Positions 41,147 through 45,483 of a stretch of 45,483 bases of DNA are shown here, piece by piece. The position numbers and the translations under genes are program-made. The DNA lies in the NCBI GenBank assembly GCA_964569015.1, contig CAZMSN010000009.1:1-45483 (forward strand). The letters are read 5' to 3'. This DNA comes from CAYQEC01 sp964569015 (GTDB lineage Bacteria > Actinomycetota > Acidimicrobiia > Spongiisociales > UBA5794). The stretch's first letter is position 1. The number at the start of each line of letters is the position of its first letter. The notes under the pieces are model-generated. The model was not told the origin of the DNA and ran no database searches. It worked only from the letters and a program-made list of their open reading frames with translations.

Positions 41147-42420
41147 AGCGTACGTTGGTCCCCCCGGGGTCGGCGTTCCAAGCCGAGATCCAGGTGCCCG
41201 GGGACAAATCCCTCTCTCATCGTGCCTACATCCTGGCCGCCATGGCCGATGGCGTCAGTTCGGTCGCGAACCCGGGCCCGGGCCTCGACATCGAGGCGAC
41301 CCGGGCGGCCATCGGCCGGCTGGGTGCGGTGGTGGACGGGTCGCGAGTCAGCGGCGCCGGAGTGGGATCGTGGAAGGATCCCGGCGAGCCACTCGACTGT
41401 GCAAACTCGGGCACGACGATGCGTCTCCTGGCGGGAGCCCTGGCAGGGCGGCCTTTCCGGACGGCATTGACGGGTGATGCTTCGCTGCGGAGACGGCCGA
41501 TGCGGCGTCTCGTCGAGCCGCTCCAGGCGTTGGGAGCGACGGTGGAGCTCTCGGAGCAGGGAACGGCACCGCTCCGGGTGGGTGCCGACGAGCCACTGCG
41601 GGGTGCGAACGTGGATCTGCAGATCGCTTCTGCCCAGGTGCGATCGGCATTTGAGCTGGCGGCCCTCCAGGCAGACGGTCCTTCTCGGGTGACGAGCCCT
41701 CCCGGCTTCCGGGATCACACTGAGCGGTGGCTCGAGACGATGGGGCTCGGGAGCCGCAACGGCGCCACCGACTTCACGGTGCTGCCTGCTCCGGTGCCGC
41801 CCTTCCGCTACGAGATCCCGGGCGATCCTTCGTCGGCGTCGTTCCTGTGGGCATCGGCGGCGATCGTTCCCGGTGCCAGGGTGACGACCCCGAACGTGTG
41901 TCTGAATCCGGGCAGGATCGGGTTCCTGCAGGTGCTGGAGGCGATGGGTGCAGAAGTGCACGGCGAGGTGACGAGCGCGATGCTGGGTGATCCGGTGGGC
42001 ACTGTCACCGTGCACGGACGCGGCCTGCGGGCAACGAGGGTCGAGGGTGAGCTGGCGGTCGCCGCCCTGGATGAGCTTCCCCTGGTGGGCGTGCTGGGAG
42101 CGTACGCGGAAGGGGTGACCACGGTGGGAGATGCCACCGAGCTGCGCGCCAAGGAGAGTGACCGCATCGCTACCACCGTCGCTCTCATCCGTGCTCTCGG
42201 AGGCGGCGCCGAGCCGCATGAGGACGGCTTCTCGGTGGTCGGCATGGGGTGGCTGGAGCCAGGCACGTTCGACAGCGGCGAGGACCATCGAATGGCGATG
42301 GCGGCCGCAGTGGCGGCAACTGCCGCCCGGGGGCCGGTGCGGGTGACGGGATCGGAGGTTGCCGGGGTGTCTTGGCCGGGGTTCTACGACGAGCTGGAGC
42401 GCATGTGGTCGTTGCGATAG
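41128..42420 (+). CDS. aroA: 3-phosphoshikimate 1-carboxyvinyltransferase (EPSP synthase)
   Basis: The 430-residue enzyme of the shikimate pathway joins PEP to shikimate 3-phosphate. It contains PGDKSLSHRA near the N-terminus, NSGTTMRLL (a glyphosate-site loop with Gly kept at the position equivalent to E. coli Gly96), and RAKESDRI near the C-terminus. The start is ATG 41128, with GAGGAG just upstream, overlapping the previous gene by 19 bases. It overlaps cmk by 16 bases; aroA next to cmk is a common pairing. Confidence 0.95.
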   Translation: MAAASVERTLVPPGSAFQAEIQVPGDKSLSHRAYILAAMADGVSSVANPGPGLDIEATRAAIGRLGAVVDGSRVSGAGVGSWKDPGEPLDCANSGTTMRLLAGALAGRPFRTALTGDASLRRRPMRRLVEPLQALGATVELSEQGTAPLRVGADEPLRGANVDLQIASAQVRSAFELAALQADGPSRVTSPPGFRDHTERWLETMGLGSRNGATDFTVLPAPVPPFRYEIPGDPSSASFLWASAAIVPGARVTTPNVCLNPGRIGFLQVLEAMGAEVHGEVTSAMLGDPVGTVTVHGRGLRATRVEGELAVAALDELPLVGVLGAYAEGVTTVGDATELRAKESDRIATTVALIRALGGGAEPHEDGFSVVGMGWLEPGTFDSGEDHRMAMAAAVAATAARGPVRVTGSEVAGVSWPGFYDELERMWSLR

Positions 42421-42471
42421 ACGGACCGAGCGGGGTCGGCAAGTCGACCGTGGCCAGAGGCGTGGCGCGGG
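42405..42471 (+). CDS. cmk: Cytidylate kinase, N-terminal fragment at a gap
   Basis: Only 22 residues are visible, starting at GTG 42405 with GGAG 5 bases before. They read VVAIDGPSGVGKSTVARGVAR, where GPSGVGKST is the P-loop typical of bacterial CMP kinase. The remaining 200 or so residues lie in the gap. The enzyme makes CDP/dCDP from CMP/dCMP. It is placed after aroA as in many bacteria, and der lies nearby as in M. tuberculosis (cmk-der). Confidence 0.85.
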
Positions 42472-42571
42472 NNNNNNNNNNNNNNNNNNNNNNNNNNNNN
42501 NNNNNNNNNNNNNNNNNNNNNNNNNNNNNNNNNNNNNNNNNNNNNNNNNNNNNNNNNNNNNNNNNNNNNNN
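42472..42571. other. Scaffold gap of 100 N
   Basis: Exactly 100 Ns between cmk (plus strand) and ispH (minus strand). About 600 bases of cmk alone are missing, so the true gap is much larger and may hide other genes. Confidence 0.98.
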
Positions 42572-43593
42572 TCGGTGGCACTCCAGGCGCGGTCGTTCTC
42601 GATGGGGCCGGGGCGGCCCGGATGGCGTGCGGCGAAGGCTCCCTCGACGACGGCCTGGAGGGTGAGCACGAGCTTGCGGAGGGAAGCAGGGAGTGGAAAA
42701 TACTCGTCTTCGTCGGTGATGCGCAGCAGTCTGATTCCCTCGGTGGGTCCAAGAGCGCCGATGACTTCCTGCACGCGCTGATCCGGGGCCGACGCCCCGG
42801 CCGTCACGCCGACGACCGCCCGAGCCTCGATCCACGTGGGGTCGATGTCGTCCGGGCCGTCGACCCGGAATGCTTCTACGCCCTCCTCGCGGGCCACGCG
42901 TACCAGGGCCTGCGTGTTGGACGAGTTCTCGGATCCCACGACCAGGACGACGTCGGCGAGGGACGCCAGGCTGCGCACCGCCGTCTGCCGGTTGGTGGTG
43001 GCGTAGCAGAGGTCGCTGCGGCGGGCAGTGTGCAGGTCGGGATACCGGCGCCGTGCGTCTTCGAGGACGGCTTCCCACTCGAACATGCCGAGCGTCGTCT
43101 GGGCGAGGAGTGCCACCCGGTTGGTGGCGGCGGGGGAGAAGGCGCCGAGCCCTTCGGCGGGATCTACGAGCGTGACCGCCTGGGGGGCTTCGGCGACGGC
43201 CCCGACGGCTTCGTCGTGGCCGACGTGGCCGACGTAGATGATGTCGTAGCCCCGATCGGCCATGAGCTTCACCTCGTGATGGACCTTGGTGACGAGGGGA
43301 CAGACAGCGTCGACCATGACCGCGGCGTGGTTTGTGGCATCGGCGACGACCTCGGGCGCCGATCCGTGGGCGGAGAGCATCACCGGGCTGCCGGGAGGGA
43401 TCTGCGAGACGCCGTCGACGAACACCACGCCGGCACGCTGGAACGCCGCCACCACGGCGGCGTTGTGCACGATCTCGTGGTAGCAGTAGACGGGCGGCGC
43501 GAAGATCCGCACCATCCAGGTGAGGGCCTTGATCGCCATCTCGACGCCGGCGCAGAAGCCGCGGGGCTCGGCCAGCAGGACCGTTTGCACCAT
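42572..43593 (-). CDS. ispH: 4-hydroxy-3-methylbut-2-enyl diphosphate reductase IspH, C-terminus at a gap
   Basis: The last enzyme of the MEP pathway, making IPP and DMAPP. The three iron-sulfur ligands are Cys14 (RGFCAGV), Cys98 (DAVCPLV) and Cys196 (SDLCYATTNRQ). Substrate-site residues His43, His76 and Glu128 are in place, as are SENSSNT and VTAGASAP. The start is ATG 43593, with TACCAT 7 bases upstream. The visible 340 residues already cover the whole fold. The stop codon lies in the gap, so only a few terminal residues are missing. Confidence 0.95.
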
Positions 43594-43600
43594 CGCCGGG

Positions 43601-43650
43601 ATGGTAGGCGACGCCGGGCGTGAGGCCGACGGTGTGATGCACCCTATCCT
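43601..43650. promoter_or_regulatory. Divergent promoter region of ispH and the DUF512 gene
   Basis: The 66 bases between the two start codons hold TACCAT on the minus strand (43606-43601), 7 bases before the ispH ATG. On the plus strand TATCCT (43645-43650) lies 9 bases before the ATG at 43660. Both fit leaderless or very short-leader transcripts. The plus-strand element is followed by GGCGGCC, as at pafA. No clear -35 boxes. Confidence 0.45.
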
Positions 43651-43659
43651 GGCGGCCCC

Positions 43660-45039
43660 ATGTCGAATCCGACGGTTCTCGAGGTCGTTTCCGGAAGCCC
43701 CGCCGCGGGCGCCGGCCTGCGCGAGGGTGATGAGGTCCTCGCGGTCAACGGCGTCTTTCCCACCGATGTGATCGAGTACCAGCAGCTCGTCGACGACGCC
43801 TTGGTGACGCTGGGTGTTCGCCGCGGTGACGAGACGTGGGAGGTCGGGATCACCAAGGGCCTGGGGGCGCCGCTGGGACTGCGCTTCAGCTCATCGCTCT
43901 TCGATCGAGTGCAGACCTGCGACAACCACTGTGACTTCTGCTTCATCCGCCAACTCCCGCCGGGGATGAGGAAGACGCTGTACGTCAAGGACGACGACTA
44001 CCGGCTCTCATTCCTCTATGGGAACTTCACGACTCTCACCCGCTTCACGGAGGTGGACCTGGCGAGGGTGATCGAGGAGCGCCTCGGGCCGCTCTACGTC
44101 TCGATCCACGCCACCGACCCGGACGTCCGGGCCGGGATGTTGCGCAATCCCCGCGGCGCCACCAGCCTGCGGTGGCTGCGTGAGTTGCTCGACCACGGTA
44201 TCGAGGTGCACGGCCAGGTGGTGCTCTGCCCTGGCATCAACGATGGTGTGGTGCTGGAACGAACCTGCGCCGAGGTCCTCGTTCGATACGCGGCGCTCGC
44301 ATCGGTGGCGATCGTGCCTGTGGGCCTGTCCCGCTTCAATCGGGTGAAGCGACTCTCGGTGCACGGTCCCGACGATGCGCGCCGGGATGTGGAGGCGATC
44401 GAGCACTGGCAGGAGCGGGCGCTCGATGCGCTGGGACGGCGGCTCTTCTTCGCTTCCGACGAGCTGTATCTGGTTGCAGGAATGCCATTTCCCGAGACGG
44501 CTTGCTACGAGGGCTTCCCTCAGCACGAGAACGGGATCGGGATGGTCAGAGCGTTCTATGCGGGGCTGGAGCAGCTCGAGGCAGGGAAGGAGGGCGTGGT
44601 CCCTGCTGTGACGGGGGAGTGGCGGGCACTCCCGGCGGCGCCTGAGCTGGGCTATCGGGCGCCACGGCCCGGCGGCGGCGTTCTGGGCGACCCGGGCCCG
44701 GTGGTCGTCGTCACCGGCGAGTACGGCGCCCGGGTGTTGGAGCCGGTGGGATCCCGCCTGGAGGCGCTCCTGGGGAGCGCGGTTCGAATCCTGCCGGTGC
44801 AGAACGAGTTCTTTGGAGGCAACGTGGCGGTGGCGGGCCTGCTGGTCGGCTCGGACGTGGAGCGGGCGATCGGGGGCGACGGCGACTCGTTGAGCCGCTA
44901 CCTGATCCCCGATGTCGCGGTTCCGGGTGGGCGTTTCCTGGATGATGTCCGGATCGAAGACGTCACCGGCCGCACCGGGGCCTCGATCACGGTGGCGGCT
45001 CCGACGGTCGCCGGCCTGCTGGAGGCGGTGGGCCGATGA
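43660..45039 (+). CDS. DUF512 protein with PDZ-like and radical SAM-like domains
   Basis: The 459-residue protein has an N-terminal PDZ-like segment (about 1-60, with GSPAAGAGLREGDEVLAVNG). CDNHCDFCF follows, a CxxxCxxC motif that binds the 4Fe-4S cluster in radical SAM enzymes. The DUF512 region contains FFASDELYLVAG. Conserved in many bacteria next to der/engA, as here, where the stop overlaps the der ATG. The reaction is not known; a role in ribosome or tRNA maturation is sometimes guessed from context. Confidence 0.9.
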   Translation: MSNPTVLEVVSGSPAAGAGLREGDEVLAVNGVFPTDVIEYQQLVDDALVTLGVRRGDETWEVGITKGLGAPLGLRFSSSLFDRVQTCDNHCDFCFIRQLPPGMRKTLYVKDDDYRLSFLYGNFTTLTRFTEVDLARVIEERLGPLYVSIHATDPDVRAGMLRNPRGATSLRWLRELLDHGIEVHGQVVLCPGINDGVVLERTCAEVLVRYAALASVAIVPVGLSRFNRVKRLSVHGPDDARRDVEAIEHWQERALDALGRRLFFASDELYLVAGMPFPETACYEGFPQHENGIGMVRAFYAGLEQLEAGKEGVVPAVTGEWRALPAAPELGYRAPRPGGGVLGDPGPVVVVTGEYGARVLEPVGSRLEALLGSAVRILPVQNEFFGGNVAVAGLLVGSDVERAIGGDGDSLSRYLIPDVAVPGGRFLDDVRIEDVTGRTGASITVAAPTVAGLLEAVGR

Positions 45040-45483
45040 GCAGGCTCCCGGTGGTGGCAGTGCTGGGCAGGCCCAACGTCGGCAAGTCGACGCTGGTGAA
45101 CCGGATACTGCGGCGGAAGGCGGCGGTGGTGGACGAGCAGGCCGGCGTGACCCGCGACCGCCGTGAGTTCACCGCCGAGTGGCTCAACCGCGAGTTCCTG
45201 CTGGTGGACACCGGCGGGTGGGAGCTGAACCCGGAGGAGCGGCTCACAGCCGGCATCCGAGACCAGGCGGAGGCGGCGGCGGCGGCGGCCGACGTGGTTG
45301 TGTTCGTGGCCGACGCCACGACCGCGGTGGTCGACGACGACCAGGGCGTCGCCCGCATGCTGCAGCGCTCTGAGACGCCATTCGTTCTGGTGGCCAACAA
45401 GGTGGACGGCCCGAAGCAGGAGGCGTCCCTCGATCACCTCTGGACGCTGGGTCTGGGCGAGCCGATGCCGGTCAGCGCCCTCC
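45036..45483 (+). CDS. der: GTPase Der (EngA), first part; runs off the window
   Basis: The visible 149 residues cover most of the first G domain. G1 is GRPNVGKS (11-18), G2 lies in AGVTRD, G3 is DTGG, G4 is NKVD and G5 begins at SAL. Der has two tandem G domains and a KH-like domain and helps assemble the 50S ribosomal subunit. The ATG lies in an ATGA overlap with the DUF512 gene. The second G domain is beyond the window. Confidence 0.95.
   Translation, partial: MSRLPVVAVLGRPNVGKSTLVNRILRRKAAVVDEQAGVTRDRREFTAEWLNREFLLVDTGGWELNPEERLTAGIRDQAEAAAAAADVVVFVADATTAVVDDDQGVARMLQRSETPFVLVANKVDGPKQEASLDHLWTLGLGEPMPVSAL

Noticed and set aside
40768..43593. A 941-residue minus-strand frame including ispH
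   Set aside because: Only the part right of the gap is IspH. The part left of the gap is the antisense of aroA and the pseudouridine synthase gene, with low-complexity His/Arg-rich sequence.
1..45483. CRISPR array, defence system, toxin-antitoxin pair or insertion sequence
   Set aside because: No regularly spaced repeats, Cas or transposase proteins or typical pairs were recognised. The only repeats are the short hairpins at 55-195.

Overview
The window is about 45.5 kb of high-GC, densely packed DNA from an actinobacterium. It carries a complete Pup-proteasome locus, a DivIVA-type protein, PafB/PafC WYL regulators, a DUF4193 protein and an actinobacterial Holin-X family protein. Gene content and order resemble two regions that lie apart in Mycobacterium tuberculosis: trmI-mpa-dop-pup-prcBA-pafABC-tatAC-helY, and HAD-tlyA-nadK-recN-pyrG-nudix-xerD-scpAB-rlu-cmk-der. 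An uncultured Acidimicrobiia-like lineage is my best guess (inference). Two runs of exactly 100 N (39740-39839 and 42472-42571) are scaffold gaps, so this is a draft assembly and apparent reading frames across them are artefacts.

Layout: 1-51 is the 3' part of a tRNA-Leu, followed by four perfect hairpins (55-195) and an SGNH hydrolase remnant. 521-4865 is a TetR regulator with a two-gene heterodimeric ABC exporter. 4898-7541 holds a Nudix hydrolase, a DivIVA-like protein, a BON/OmpA-like protein and a 41-residue membrane protein. 7669-8943 (minus) is an MFS transporter. 9058-9938 encodes four small mostly membrane proteins leading into trmI (9957-10790). A small ferredoxin (minus) is followed by the Pup-proteasome block 11255-19518: ATPase, depupylase, Pup, beta and alpha subunits, ligase, and the PafBC DNA-damage regulators. 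A zinc-ribbon protein, TatA, TatC, the HelY helicase and a lipid kinase follow. 24563-31670 is a mixed section: DUF4193 protein, GT2 mannosyltransferase-like enzyme, M20 peptidase, SerB, HAD phosphatase, rhomboid protease and beta-CASP RNase-like protein. 31739-41146 is a mostly co-directional housekeeping run from a small acidic protein and TlyA to the Rsu/Rlu pseudouridine synthase. 41128-45483 holds aroA, partial cmk, ispH (minus, touching a gap), a DUF512 radical-SAM-like protein and the start of der.

The genes act in protein turnover (Pup tagging, proteasome, rhomboid, M20), export (ABC, MFS, Tat), DNA repair and chromosome handling (PafBC, RecN, XerD, ScpAB), RNA modification and processing (TrmI, TlyA, Rlu, HelY, beta-CASP), and core metabolism (CTP, NADP, serine, shikimate and isoprenoid synthesis). 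Many genes overlap by four bases (NTGA junctions), suggesting translational coupling. Several genes have a -10-like hexamer only 6-9 bases before the start codon, as expected for leaderless mRNAs. I see no CRISPR array, prophage, intact insertion sequence or defence island. The less ordinary signals are the hairpin array beside the tRNA, probable CTG start codons at CTGA overlaps (tlyA and the HD-domain gene), the inverted repeat over the pyrG ribosome binding site, and several small uncharacterised proteins.
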